A stretch of 64,000 bases of DNA from assembly GCF_001557115.1 (NCBI RefSeq), contig NZ_LSKQ01000074.1, positions 1 to 64,000 of the forward strand, written 5' to 3'. The notes under the pieces are model-generated. The model was not told the origin of the DNA. It did not search any database and saw nothing but the letters and a program-made list of their open reading frames with translations. Made by a program: the position numbers and the translations under genes. Positions 51,725-60,255 of this stretch are shown here, piece by piece (position 1 is the first letter of the stretch; each line of letters starts with the position of its first letter). Source of the stretch: Erythrobacter sp. CCH5-A1. GTDB lineage: Bacteria > Pseudomonadota > Alphaproteobacteria > Sphingomonadales > Sphingomonadaceae.

Positions 51725-53005
51725 ATGCTCGAATCGCCCCTTACTTTGCCCTGCGGTGCCACCTTGCCCAACCGACTCGCGAAGGCAGCCATGACCGAAG
51801 GACTCGCCACGCCAGACGGCGTCCCGACAGCGGAGCTGGAACGACTTTACGGCCTGTGGTCCGATGGCGGGGCGGGGCTGCTCATCACCGGCAATGTGAT
51901 CGTTGACCGCGACCACCTCGAACGTCCCGGCAATGTCGTGATCGACCGCGTCCCCGACGCAGCGATGGCGACTGCACTCGCGGGCTGGGCGAGGGCTGGG
52001 ACGCGCGGTGGCAACCATCTATGGGCGCAGATCAGCCACGGCGGGCGGCAGGTGCAAAAGACCGTCAACCCCGCGCCGAAGTCTGCATCGGACGTGCAAC
52101 TCGCACTTCCCGGCGGTCAGTTCGGCAAGCCGGTGCCGCTTACTCGCGACGAGATTGCCGATCTTGTCCGGCGTTGGGCGATTGCCGCCAAGGCCTGTCA
52201 GGACGCGGGCTTCACCGGCGTCCAGATCCATGCCGCGCACGGATACCTCGTCTCGCAATTCCTCAGCCCGCGCTCCAATCACCGGACCGATGACAACGGC
52301 GGGACCCTGGAAAACCGCGCGCGCTTCCTGCTCGAGATCGTCGCCGCGGTGCGCGCAGCGGTCGGCCCGGCCTTCCCGGTCGCGGTCAAGCTCAACAGCG
52401 CCGATTTCCAGAAAGGCGGCTTCGACTTCGCCGACAGCCTCGCTGTGGTCAAATGGCTGGAGGCCGCCTCGGTCGATCTGATCGAAATTTCGGGCGGGAC
52501 CTACGAACAGCCCAAGCTGCTCGGGATCGAGGGCATGGAGGCGGTGGAACACCAGAACGTCGCCCCCTCGACCGCCGCGCGCGAGGCCTACTTCGTCGAT
52601 TTCGCGCAGGCCATGCAGGCCGAGGTCAGCATCCCGCTGATGGTCACCGGCGGCTTCCGTAGCCGCGCGGCGATGGTGCAGGCGATCGAGGGCGGGGCAG
52701 CGGACGTGATCGGCCTCGGCCGCCCGATGTGCGTGATGACCGACGCCCCGCGCCGCCTTATCGAAGGGCTCGCCCAGCTGCCGCGCTACGAGGACCGGCT
52801 TGAGGTGATCCCGAAATGGCTCGGCTTCCTCAAGCGGTTTCAGGTGGTCAAGGCGATCAACGGCTTTGCGGGCATGGCGTGGTATTACCAGCAGCTGTGG
52901 ACGCTCGGCCAGAAAGGCCGGACCGACGAGGCGGCGGTGCCGTTCAAGACCTTCTTGGCGCTCGACAAGCGCAACAAGGCGATCCTCGCCGCGCGTGCGC
53001 GCTGA
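51725..53005 (+). CDS. NADH:flavin oxidoreductase, Old Yellow Enzyme family
   Basis: 426-residue FMN-dependent TIM-barrel ene-reductase. Family marks: LPNRLAKAAMTEG near the N-terminus, AQISHGGRQ, VQIHAAHGYLVSQFLSPRSN (substrate/flavin His-His region), NRTDDNGG-type loop and VTGGFRSR phosphate-binding loop. There is no C-terminal FeS/FAD extension, so it is the classical short form. ATG 51725 has GGAAGG 6 bases upstream. Divergent from the lipoprotein operon. Substrate would be an activated alkene; the relation to the neighbours is unknown. Confidence 0.9.
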   Translation: MLESPLTLPCGATLPNRLAKAAMTEGLATPDGVPTAELERLYGLWSDGGAGLLITGNVIVDRDHLERPGNVVIDRVPDAAMATALAGWARAGTRGGNHLWAQISHGGRQVQKTVNPAPKSASDVQLALPGGQFGKPVPLTRDEIADLVRRWAIAAKACQDAGFTGVQIHAAHGYLVSQFLSPRSNHRTDDNGGTLENRARFLLEIVAAVRAAVGPAFPVAVKLNSADFQKGGFDFADSLAVVKWLEAASVDLIEISGGTYEQPKLLGIEGMEAVEHQNVAPSTAAREAYFVDFAQAMQAEVSIPLMVTGGFRSRAAMVQAIEGGAADVIGLGRPMCVMTDAPRRLIEGLAQLPRYEDRLEVIPKWLGFLKRFQVVKAINGFAGMAWYYQQLWTLGQKGRTDEAAVPFKTFLALDKRNKAILAARAR

Positions 53006-53722
53006 CGTCACAGACCGGACGCGCCGAGGGGCGCCGAAAGGCGCATGGTCAGCCAATCGAACGCCAGAGTTCAGAAAGTCCATTCCGGCCATCTTCAGTC
53101 CCATGCAGTTCCTGGACATCGCCGATACCTAGCCCCTTGCCGGGAATGCCCCGCTCATCGATCGGACGGCGATCGTGCCGGCTGCCCATTCAAGGACCGG
53201 AGAGGTCGCCGCGAAACATGCGGATGCCGTTTTGCTCGTCGACATAAGCGAATTTGCCAAGGCCGAGGCTGGGGTGACGTGCTGGCCTGTTGTCGATCAA
53301 TGAAGTCGGACCGCCCTTGTCGATGGCGTGCAGATATCTTGCCCCCTGTCGGCCAACTGAGCTGGTCGAGTGCGTTCCGGTACCCCGATTGTATGCCAGT
53401 CTGGCAGCCTCTGCCAAAATCGGACCTTTTGATGCTCTTGGGCTCGAACGGCTGGCCTTGGGCAGAGAGCTACGGAACCCGATTGGATGATCGGACATCG
53501 ATATGGCGTATCTCTTTGCGTTGAACGCGCCATGAGCAAAGCCGTCCATTTGCCGAACTCGAGACAATAAAGGGAACCCCTGATTGTCCGCGATTGAACG
53601 TTCGTCCTGCCATTTCGTCTCCTTGGTGGATGTCGGAAACTGGGGGTACAGGAGGGGGCGTCATGCATATGACCGAGTATCTTTTCGATCCATATCAAGC
53701 GCTTATGCGTTACCTGAAAGTC
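53006..53722. other. Right-end flank of island A
   Basis: 717 bases with no intact gene. The stretch 53540-53625 closely matches 63762-63845 (AAAGC-GTCCATTTG, GATTGAACGTTCGTC), and GGGGGTAC at 53642-53649 matches 63857-63864. These are shared right-end sequences of islands A and B. The decayed reading frame and micro-ORF inside are listed separately. Confidence 0.6.
53439..53570 (+). pseudogene. Remnant reading frame at the right end of island A
   Basis: A 43-codon open stretch, stop TAA at 53568-53570, with no start, ending SKAVHLPNSRQ. Its end aligns with the frame at 63594-63794 (RKAVHLRSSRR) across LW-x-R, GH/GR, VSL and KAVHL. A stop codon interrupts the frame just upstream. It is probably the decayed 3' end of a gene once shared by both island ends; the parent family is not recognisable. 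Confidence 0.4.
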
Positions 53723-53746
53723 CCTCCTCCGCTACCAAGAAAATAA
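53663..53746 (+). CDS. Putative 27-residue micro-ORF ending in the att core
   Basis: ATG 53663 follows AGGAGG by about 6 bases and reads 27 codons to TAA at 53744-53746, ending LKVPPPLPRK; the core repeat encodes PPPLP. A second 27-codon frame with the same ending lies at 63878. The shared length and ending could be coding conservation or simply conservation of the attachment site. Confidence 0.3.
   Translation: MHMTEYLFDPYQALMRYLKVPPPLPRK
53723..53737. repeat. Attachment-like core repeat, copy 2
   Basis: CCTCCTCCGCTACCA followed by AGAAAATAAATCA. Right flank of island A lies before it and left flank of island B after it, both related to the flanks of the other copies. Confidence 0.65.
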
Positions 53747-54551
53747 ATCATGGAAGATAAACGATAAAAATTCAGGAAGTGGGTCTCGAACGATATCCAC
53801 TTTCCGCTTTAGGTATCGCTGCTTAATTGCCGAAATAAAACGATTTTGGGGCGATTGGGTTAATTATCCCTAACCTCGAAATCCACCGTTGTTTGAATGT
53901 GCGGGGGTATTCTGGGGGTATCGCTCAACGGCTCAACTGGCTCACGATACCCCCTAACGCGCGGGGAAGCTGCATAAGCTCACGCGATGTTGTCGCTGGC
54001 TCGGGTCGGGCCTGGACTGCGCACCGGAAGCGGCCGTTTCGCGCACTTATGTTGGTCAGTGCGGCTCGCTTATGGATTGCCTGAAAGCCAACTGGTTCCC
54101 CATCCGCCGCATTGACGGGATCTGGGACAAAACTGCCAATCGGCGCTGTGTGCGGAAGTGACCAGTTCCGCCGAAACCGGCAGTTCGTTAAACAGCGCGG
54201 ACGGCTGCGGTGAAATCTACAATTGGTCGGCAGCTGACCGTGCCCCACCCGAACCGTATGGCAGCCATTTGGGGATCGCATCCTAGTCCAGCATTCAGTC
54301 AGCGTGCTCGCAGCCGACATCGGTTGTTGGCTTCACGCGTCCGCTGTCGCGCCTACCTCATTACGATTGCCGGGCTCCACAGGCCATAGCACACGCGCCC
54401 GAGCTATGGCTTGCGGCACCTAAGGATCCTTCGAAATCGTCTGACGATGCTTGGAAGTAACGATTTGCTGCGCGCGGACGAATCCCGGTCTTGCGCCGAT
54501 GCGCGCGATTGCGTTCCGAGAAGTGCAAGTCATGGAGTGGTTTGGTAAATA
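53738..54551. repeat. Left-end region of island B
   Basis: 814 bases without a gene. Up to about 54125 it is homologous to 36372-36765: GGGGGTAT at 53903-53910 and 53914-53921, inverted ATACCCCC at 53947-53954, then GGCTCGGGTCGGGC. The remainder to 54551 is unremarkable and should contain the promoter of the next gene. Confidence 0.6.
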
Positions 54552-55517
54552 ATGGTGAGCAAGCCCGCGCCACATCAGCAATGGAACGCGCGGCGTCTCG
54601 CGGGCTTCATTGCAGGGTTCGGAGCCCTGATCATCCTTGCCGAGCTGCTGCTACGGCTGACCGGCTGGCTGCAAGGGGAGATCGGCTGGGCGCTGCTTGA
54701 CCGCGATGTGCCCGAAGAAGCGGCGCAACTTGTTGCCGCACTGGCCGGCAGCTTGCTCGCGATGACCGCGCTGGTTAGCCTGTTTGCTGTGGCCGAATGG
54801 CGGCATCTGCGCTTTGCGCGCCTCCTCCCGCGCTATGGCGAGGGCCTGCTGTACACCGCGACCGCGCTGGTGCTCGCCAGCCTAATCCAGACGGGTGCCT
54901 TCGCTGGGCTGACGCGGCTGGGATTCGCGCCGCTGCTGCGCGCCGAGGAACTCGGCCCGGCGCTGGTGGTGCTGCCCTTCGCCTACATGATCGGCATCGG
55001 GTTCTTCGAATACTGGTTGCACCGCGCGCTGCACGGCGTGCCGCTGCTGTGGCGACTGCATGCGATCCACCATCAGATCGAAGGGCTCAATGCGGCGCGC
55101 AGCTATTCGCACTGGGCGCAGGATGCGCTTTATTTCGCGGTAATCACAGTGCCGATCGCCCTGCTGATCGACCAGCCCCAGCCGCACGTGACGCTGGTGA
55201 CGAGCTTCTACCTCGTGTCGAACTACTACATGCACAGCGACAGCCCCGGGCTTTCCTTCCCGCCGTGGCTGCGGCACGTGCTCGCCGACAACGTCTACCA
55301 CCACCACCATCACGCGCGCGCGGTAGAGCACTGGGGCCGCAATTACTGTTCGTTCTTCAGCTTCTACGACCGCCTGTTCGGCACCCAGCACATGCCCGGG
55401 GACGAGACCTTCCCGGCGACCGGGATCGAGGGATACCGCCCGCTGTCGGGCTGGCGCGATTATCTGGTGCGCCCCTTCATGCGCGACCCGCGGGCAGGGG
55501 CCGAACCGACCCGGTGA
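54552..55517 (+). CDS. Sterol desaturase / fatty-acid hydroxylase family membrane protein
   Basis: 321-residue integral membrane di-iron oxygenase. Four or five membrane segments (about 16-38, 60-82, 100-122, 135-155, 190-225) and the three His boxes: HRALH (157-161), HAIHH (170-174) and HHHHHARAVEHWGRNY (250-265). These enzymes hydroxylate or desaturate lipids. It opens a cluster that otherwise looks like arsenosugar biosynthesis, so its substrate could be an arsenic-containing lipid or its lipid anchor (inference). Confidence 0.88.
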   Translation: MVSKPAPHQQWNARRLAGFIAGFGALIILAELLLRLTGWLQGEIGWALLDRDVPEEAAQLVAALAGSLLAMTALVSLFAVAEWRHLRFARLLPRYGEGLLYTATALVLASLIQTGAFAGLTRLGFAPLLRAEELGPALVVLPFAYMIGIGFFEYWLHRALHGVPLLWRLHAIHHQIEGLNAARSYSHWAQDALYFAVITVPIALLIDQPQPHVTLVTSFYLVSNYYMHSDSPGLSFPPWLRHVLADNVYHHHHHARAVEHWGRNYCSFFSFYDRLFGTQHMPGDETFPATGIEGYRPLSGWRDYLVRPFMRDPRAGAEPTR

Positions 55518-55624
55518 TCCTGCGAAAGCGCTGCGGCCTCGCCAAGCTGTAACGGAGGACGATCCAAGCGCGAACCGCCTTCAGGGACCGGAGATCCGGT
55601 GGCTTGATCGAAAGGAATAAGGCT

Positions 55625-55957
55625 ATGAAGCGCATGATTGTTTCTGTGGTACTTGCGGCAACGGCAGCGGTGGCGACGCCGGCACTGGCGTCGGGTTCGG
55701 GCTCGGGCGGTGGCGGCGCTGCCGTCGGCGGGTTTAACCGCTTCGAATCCGTCCTCGACGAGCAGCAGCGGCTCGAACAGCGCGGCCGTTCGCAGGTCAA
55801 GAAGCGCATCACCTGCACGGCTTGCGAATACAAGGACGGCATCACCCGCCAGAACGCCGGCGCGGTCGCGCAGGCGGTGCGCGGCGGCAGCTTCGAGTTG
55901 ACCAAGAAGGACCGTGAGGCCGTGCTCTTCTTCCTGAAGCAGCGATATGGGGTGTGA
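55625..55957 (+). CDS. Small exported protein with CxxC
   Basis: 110 residues. Signal peptide 1-23 (MKRMIVSVVLAATAAVATPA, ends LAS), Gly/Ser-rich stretch, then a helical domain with CTAC (about residue 63). No family recognised. Gene overlaps the next by 4 bases. Thiols could bind arsenite or haem, but nothing more than the cluster context supports this. Confidence 0.65.
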   Translation: MKRMIVSVVLAATAAVATPALASGSGSGGGGAAVGGFNRFESVLDEQQRLEQRGRSQVKKRITCTACEYKDGITRQNAGAVAQAVRGGSFELTKKDREAVLFFLKQRYGV

Positions 55958-58077
55958 CGGTTAGCGCCCGGCTTGCCCTCGCCGAGCCGGGATCCCCCGG
56001 CGAGCACCGCGGGCGCGCCTCCGACCTGCGGGCGATGGCGGCGGCCTCTGCGTGTCTCGGCACGGTCGGCACGTTGGTCTTGCTCTCGCGGCAGGTGGCG
56101 CCGCCGATCATCGGCTATGCGGGCGCGCTTGCGGTCGGTGGCGCGCTGGTCAGCCTCCTGCTCTGGCGGCCGGTCGCTCTGACGGCGCGCACGGTGCTGC
56201 TGGTGGCGGCCGCCGCCCACATGCTCGCCCTGTTCGGGCACACCGTGTTCGAGGACGATTACTACCGCTTCCTGTGGGATGGCTGGCGGGTGCTGGAAGC
56301 AGGCACGCCTTACGGCGTGCCGCCCGCGCAGTTCATCGATGATCCCGCGCTCCCGCCCGCATGGCAGGCGGTGCTCGAGTGGATCAATTACCCCGAGTTG
56401 CCGACGATCTACGGCCCCGCGCTGCAAGCCGTGTTCGCCGCTCTTGCCGCCGTCGCCGGAACCGATCCGCTGGGGCTGCGCCTCGCCTTTGCCGCAGCCG
56501 CGCTGGGCCTGACCGCGCTGGTGCTGCGCCGCCACGATCCAGGCCGCGCGGCGCTGTTCGCCTGGAACCCGCTGGTGGTTGCGGAGAGCACGCTCCACCT
56601 CCACCCCGACATCCTGATGGCGCTGGCGCTGTTCGCGGGGCTGGTCGCTGGGCGGCGGCACCCGATTGCGGCGGGCGCGTTCCTCGGCCTTGCGGCAGGG
56701 ATCAAGATCGTCGCGCTTGCCGCCTGGCCGCTGCTGCTGCGCCTGAGGCCGCGTGCGCTGGCGACCGCGGTGGCGGTGCTCGGCGCGCTCTATCTGCCTT
56801 TCGCTCTGCAGGGGCAGGGTATCGGCTTCGAGACCACCGCCACCTTCGCGACCGACTGGTACTTCAACCCGCTCGCCTTCGAGCCACTGCTGTGGCTGCT
56901 GGGGCCGGGGATCGGCCGACTGGCGGCGCTGCTGCTGGCGGGGCTGCTGGTGCTGCGTCTGCACGCGCGCGCGCGCGACATCGACAGCGTGCCGCTGGCG
57001 GCGATTTTCGGTGCCATCCTGCTGTTCGCCCCTGCGGTCAACGCCTGGTACCTGCTGTGGCTGCTGCCCTTCGCGCTCGATCGGCGCGAGGTGTGGCCTT
57101 ATGCGGCGAGCGCTGCCCTGCCGCTGTCCTACCTGACCGGGCTCAACCTCGAGCTTTACGAGCTTGACGGCTTTGCCCTGCACCCGCTCGCGCAGCTGGC
57201 CGAATGGGTGGTGATCGGGGTCGCGCTCGGCTTCGAACTGTGGCGACACCGCAATCGTGGCCAGCCTGCCGCCGCCGCGCCGACGCCGCTTGCCGCGCCG
57301 CACCTCGCCGTGGTGATCCCTGCCTATAACGAGGAAGCCTCGGTCGGCGCGACGGTACGCGGCATCCGCGATGCCGCTCCGCCGGGACTCGCCGCGATCT
57401 TCGTTGCCGACAATGCTTCGAGCGATGCGACCGCCGCGGTGGCGGCCGCCGCGGGCGCGCACGTGGTGCCCGCGCCCGAGCGTGGCTATGGCGCAGCCTG
57501 CCTCGCCGCGCTCGCCGCGCTCGATCCGGGCGCCAATGTGGTGCTGTTCATGGACGCCGATCTTTCGGACGTCCCCGAGGATGCCGCCGCTCTGCTCGCC
57601 CCGATCATTGCGGAAGAGGCCGACTTGGTGATCGGTTCGCGCACCACCGGGGTGATCGAACCGGGCGCGATGACGCCGCCGCAGCGCCTCGGCAACTGGC
57701 TCGCGCCCACGCTGGTGCGGCTGATCTGGGGGGTACGCTACACTGATCTTGGCCCATTCCGCGCGATCCGCCGCGATGCACTCGATCGGCTCGCGATGGG
57801 CGACCGCGATTTCGGCTGGACAATCGAGATGCAGGTGCGTGCCGCAAAGCTCGGCCTGCGCATTGCCGAGCGCCCGGTGCGCTATCGCAAGCGGGTGGGG
57901 CAGTCGAAGATCTCGGGCACGGTGCGCGGTGTGATCGCTGCTGGCTGGAAGATCCTCTACGTCATTGCCCGCGAGGCCTTCGGCGATTTCGACCGCGCCA
58001 ATGCGCGCCGCGCCGCTGCCCCTCCGCCGCGATCGCCCGCCATCCTTGCCGCCGCCACCTCCGGGAGCCGACCATGA
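55954..58077 (+). CDS. Membrane glycosyltransferase fused to a GT2-type glycosyltransferase
   Basis: 707 residues. The N-terminal 430 residues form a polytopic GT-C-like membrane domain (about ten hydrophobic segments) with the acidic luminal motif VFEDDYYRFLWDGWRVLEAG (about 98-117), as in mannosyl- or GT87-type enzymes using a polyprenyl-sugar. The C-terminal part (about 448-690) is a soluble GT-A/GT2 domain: LAVVIPAYNEEASVGATVRG (about 450) and FMDADLSDVPED (about 532), like dolichol-phosphate-sugar synthases. One protein could thus make and use the lipid-linked sugar. GTG start overlaps the upstream stop (GTGA), and the end overlaps the DUF547 gene by 4 bases. Confidence 0.85.
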   Translation: MTVSARLALAEPGSPGEHRGRASDLRAMAAASACLGTVGTLVLLSRQVAPPIIGYAGALAVGGALVSLLLWRPVALTARTVLLVAAAAHMLALFGHTVFEDDYYRFLWDGWRVLEAGTPYGVPPAQFIDDPALPPAWQAVLEWINYPELPTIYGPALQAVFAALAAVAGTDPLGLRLAFAAAALGLTALVLRRHDPGRAALFAWNPLVVAESTLHLHPDILMALALFAGLVAGRRHPIAAGAFLGLAAGIKIVALAAWPLLLRLRPRALATAVAVLGALYLPFALQGQGIGFETTATFATDWYFNPLAFEPLLWLLGPGIGRLAALLLAGLLVLRLHARARDIDSVPLAAIFGAILLFAPAVNAWYLLWLLPFALDRREVWPYAASAALPLSYLTGLNLELYELDGFALHPLAQLAEWVVIGVALGFELWRHRNRGQPAAAAPTPLAAPHLAVVIPAYNEEASVGATVRGIRDAAPPGLAAIFVADNASSDATAAVAAAAGAHVVPAPERGYGAACLAALAALDPGANVVLFMDADLSDVPEDAAALLAPIIAEEADLVIGSRTTGVIEPGAMTPPQRLGNWLAPTLVRLIWGVRYTDLGPFRAIRRDALDRLAMGDRDFGWTIEMQVRAAKLGLRIAERPVRYRKRVGQSKISGTVRGVIAAGWKILYVIAREAFGDFDRANARRAAAPPPRSPAILAAATSGSRP

Positions 58078-58889
58078 CCATACCCGCCGCCGCCCTTTCG
58101 CGCCGCCATCTGCTGGCGGCGGTCCCCGCCACCGCGCTCCTCGCCGCCTGCGGCGGGGGCGGGCTGGGGGAGGAAAGCTTCAAGGCCGACCCCGCCTCGG
58201 GCCAGGTGATCGACCACAGCGCATGGAACAGCCTGCTGGGCGAATATGTCTCTGAAGGCCCGCAAGGCGTGAACCTCGTCGCCTATGCCCGCCTCAAGGC
58301 CGAGGCGGCTGACCGCCTCGCCGCCTATATCGCCGCGATGGAGGCGGCCACGATCGAAGGCGTCGGGCCCGACGAACAATTCGCCTATTGGGTCAATCTC
58401 TACAACGCCGCGACAGTGGCGGTGATCATCGCCAACCTGCCGCTCAAGTCGATCCGCGATATCGGGGTGCTCGGCATGGGGCCGTGGCGCGACAAGGCGG
58501 TGACAGTCGCTGGACGCGACCTGACGCTCGACAATATCGAACACGATATCCTGCGCGCCACCTGGAAGGACGTGCGCATCCACTACGCGGTCAACTGCGC
58601 CTCCTTCGGCTGCCCCAACCTTGCGCGCGAGGCCTATACCGGGGCGAAGCTCGAGCCGATGCTGGAGGCGGCGGCGCGTGCCTATGTCAACCATCCGCGC
58701 GGGTTCGGTGGGGAGCCGGGTCGCGTGGTCGCATCATCGATCTACGACTGGTATCGTGCCGATTGGGGCTCGGTCGAAGCCGTCCTTGAGCACGCGCGCA
58801 AGTATGCCGAGGGGCCGAGCGCCAAGCTGCTCGAAGGCGCAGACACGATCGCTGCCTATGACTATGACTGGAGCCTCAACGCCGCCTGA
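58074..58889 (+). CDS. DUF547 domain lipoprotein
   Basis: 271 residues. N-terminus with twin Arg (SRRHLLAAVPATALLAAC) and lipobox LLAAC (Cys26). DUF547 domain (about 45-265) includes EQFAYWVNLYNAATVAVII, DIEHDIL-type NIEHDILRA and HYAVNCASFGCPNL. Function of DUF547 unknown; the invariant Cys/His in NCASFGCP suggests a catalytic or thiol-binding site. Overlaps the glycosyltransferase fusion by 4 bases. Confidence 0.88.
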   Translation: MTIPAAALSRRHLLAAVPATALLAACGGGGLGEESFKADPASGQVIDHSAWNSLLGEYVSEGPQGVNLVAYARLKAEAADRLAAYIAAMEAATIEGVGPDEQFAYWVNLYNAATVAVIIANLPLKSIRDIGVLGMGPWRDKAVTVAGRDLTLDNIEHDILRATWKDVRIHYAVNCASFGCPNLAREAYTGAKLEPMLEAAARAYVNHPRGFGGEPGRVVASSIYDWYRADWGSVEAVLEHARKYAEGPSAKLLEGADTIAAYDYDWSLNAA

Positions 58890-58942
58890 GCCGGTTAACT
58901 GCCTCGTTGCGCTGCGGGCAGGGGCTTGCCAAGGGGGTGAGC

Positions 58943-59530
58943 ATGTCGACCGGTCCCGAACTCGTGCTGTTTGCCCGCTATCCGGTTGCGGGTCAGTGCA
59001 AGACTCGGCTGATTCCGGCGCTCGGGCCCGAAGGCGCGGCGGCGGTCCACCGCCATCTCGCCGAGCGCACCGTGGGCGTGCTGCGACAGGCGGGCTGCCC
59101 GGTCACGATCGCCTATACCGGCGCGTCGGAAGCAGCGTTCCGCGACTGGCTCGGCCCCGATTTTGCCTATGCGCAGCAGGCCGAGGGCGATCTCACCGCC
59201 CGGCTGCTGCCCTTTGCCGCGCGGGCGCCGGTGGTGTTCTTCGGCGCCGACACGCCCGATCTTGCGCCGGCCCATGTCGCCGCCGCGGTGGAGGCGCTCG
59301 CCAACCACCGGGTCGCGATTGGCCCGGCCGAGGATGGCGGCTATTATCTAATCGCGATGCGCGACCCTTTGCCCGAACTGCTCACCGACATGCCGTGGAG
59401 CACCGCTGAAGTGCTGCCCGAAACCTTGCGGCGGCTTGAGGCCATGGCGATTGCCCCGGCGCTGCTCGCCACACTGGCCGATTGCGACCGGCCCGAGGAT
59501 CTCGCCCGCTGGCCGGACCTTGCGGCTTGA
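58943..59530 (+). CDS. Arsenosugar-type glycosyltransferase, TIGR04282 family
   Basis: 195 residues. VLFARYPVAGQCKTRLIPAL at the N-terminus and FFGADTPDLAPAHVAAAVEA then GPAEDGGYYLIAMR are the signatures of this nucleotide-sugar-transferase-like family (DUF2064), commonly annotated for arsenosugar biosynthesis. ATG 58943 follows AAGGGGG by about 5 bases. The stop overlaps the next gene by 4 bases. Confidence 0.88.
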   Translation: MSTGPELVLFARYPVAGQCKTRLIPALGPEGAAAVHRHLAERTVGVLRQAGCPVTIAYTGASEAAFRDWLGPDFAYAQQAEGDLTARLLPFAARAPVVFFGADTPDLAPAHVAAAVEALANHRVAIGPAEDGGYYLIAMRDPLPELLTDMPWSTAEVLPETLRRLEAMAIAPALLATLADCDRPEDLARWPDLAA

Positions 59531-60255
59531 CCCGCGTCACCATCTTGATCCCGACCTACAATGAAGAGGCGGCGCTGCCTGCCACCATCGCCTCGCTGTC
59601 CGCGCTCGATCCGCCCGCCGACGAGCTGCTGCTGGTCGATGGCGGCAGCACCGATGCCACGCTCGCGCTGGCCCGCGCGGCGGGCCTGACCTCCCTCGTC
59701 GCGCCCCGCAAGGGACGGGGTGCGCAGATCAATCACGGCGTTGCGGCGGCGAAGGGTGAGGTTGTCTGCGTGCTCCACGCCGACAGCCTGCTGCCGCGCG
59801 ATGCGGTGGCGGTGATCCGCGCCGCGATGGCCGATCCCAGCACCGCGCTTGCCAGTTTCATACCGCGCATTGCCGGGCCGGGCGGGACGCGCTGGGGATC
59901 GACCTTCCACAACTGGATCAAGACCTGGTACGCCCCGCTGATTTTCCGCCCGCTGCTGTTCGCACGCGGGGTGCGGCTGCTGTTCGGCGACCATGCGATG
60001 TTCTTCCGCCGGGCGGACTTCCTCAAGCTGGGCGGCTGCGACGAGCGGGTGGTGGTGCTCGAGGAGGCAGAGCTGTGCATCAAGTTCGCCCGGCTCGGAC
60101 GGACACGGATGGTGCGTCGCTGGGCGTGGACCTCTGACCGTCGAATTGCCACCTGGGGCCGCTGGCGGGCGAACTGGATTTATCTCAAGGTTGGCGCAAT
60201 GTGGGCGATGGGCGCGCGCGAGGAGCTGGCCGATCATTATCCTGACGTGCGCTGA
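59527..60255 (+). CDS. Arsenosugar-type GT2 glycosyltransferase, TIGR04283 family
   Basis: 242 residues. GT2 fold: VTILIPTYNEEAALPATIAS at the N-terminus, VDGGSTDAT, VVCVLHADSLLP (metal DxD-like site) and the family C-terminal WRANWIYLKVGAMWAMG. The start is TTG 59527, overlapping the upstream stop (TTGA). The gene pair TIGR04282-TIGR04283 beside ArsM is the hallmark of arsenosugar clusters. Its 3' end overlaps the convergent SDR gene by 19 bases. Confidence 0.88.
   Translation: MTRVTILIPTYNEEAALPATIASLSALDPPADELLLVDGGSTDATLALARAAGLTSLVAPRKGRGAQINHGVAAAKGEVVCVLHADSLLPRDAVAVIRAAMADPSTALASFIPRIAGPGGTRWGSTFHNWIKTWYAPLIFRPLLFARGVRLLFGDHAMFFRRADFLKLGGCDERVVVLEEAELCIKFARLGRTRMVRRWAWTSDRRIATWGRWRANWIYLKVGAMWAMGAREELADHYPDVR

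Noticed and set aside
55250..55320. Five consecutive His codons suggesting an engineered tag
   Set aside because: They fall exactly in the third His box of the sterol-desaturase family, where HxxHH is expected; natural.
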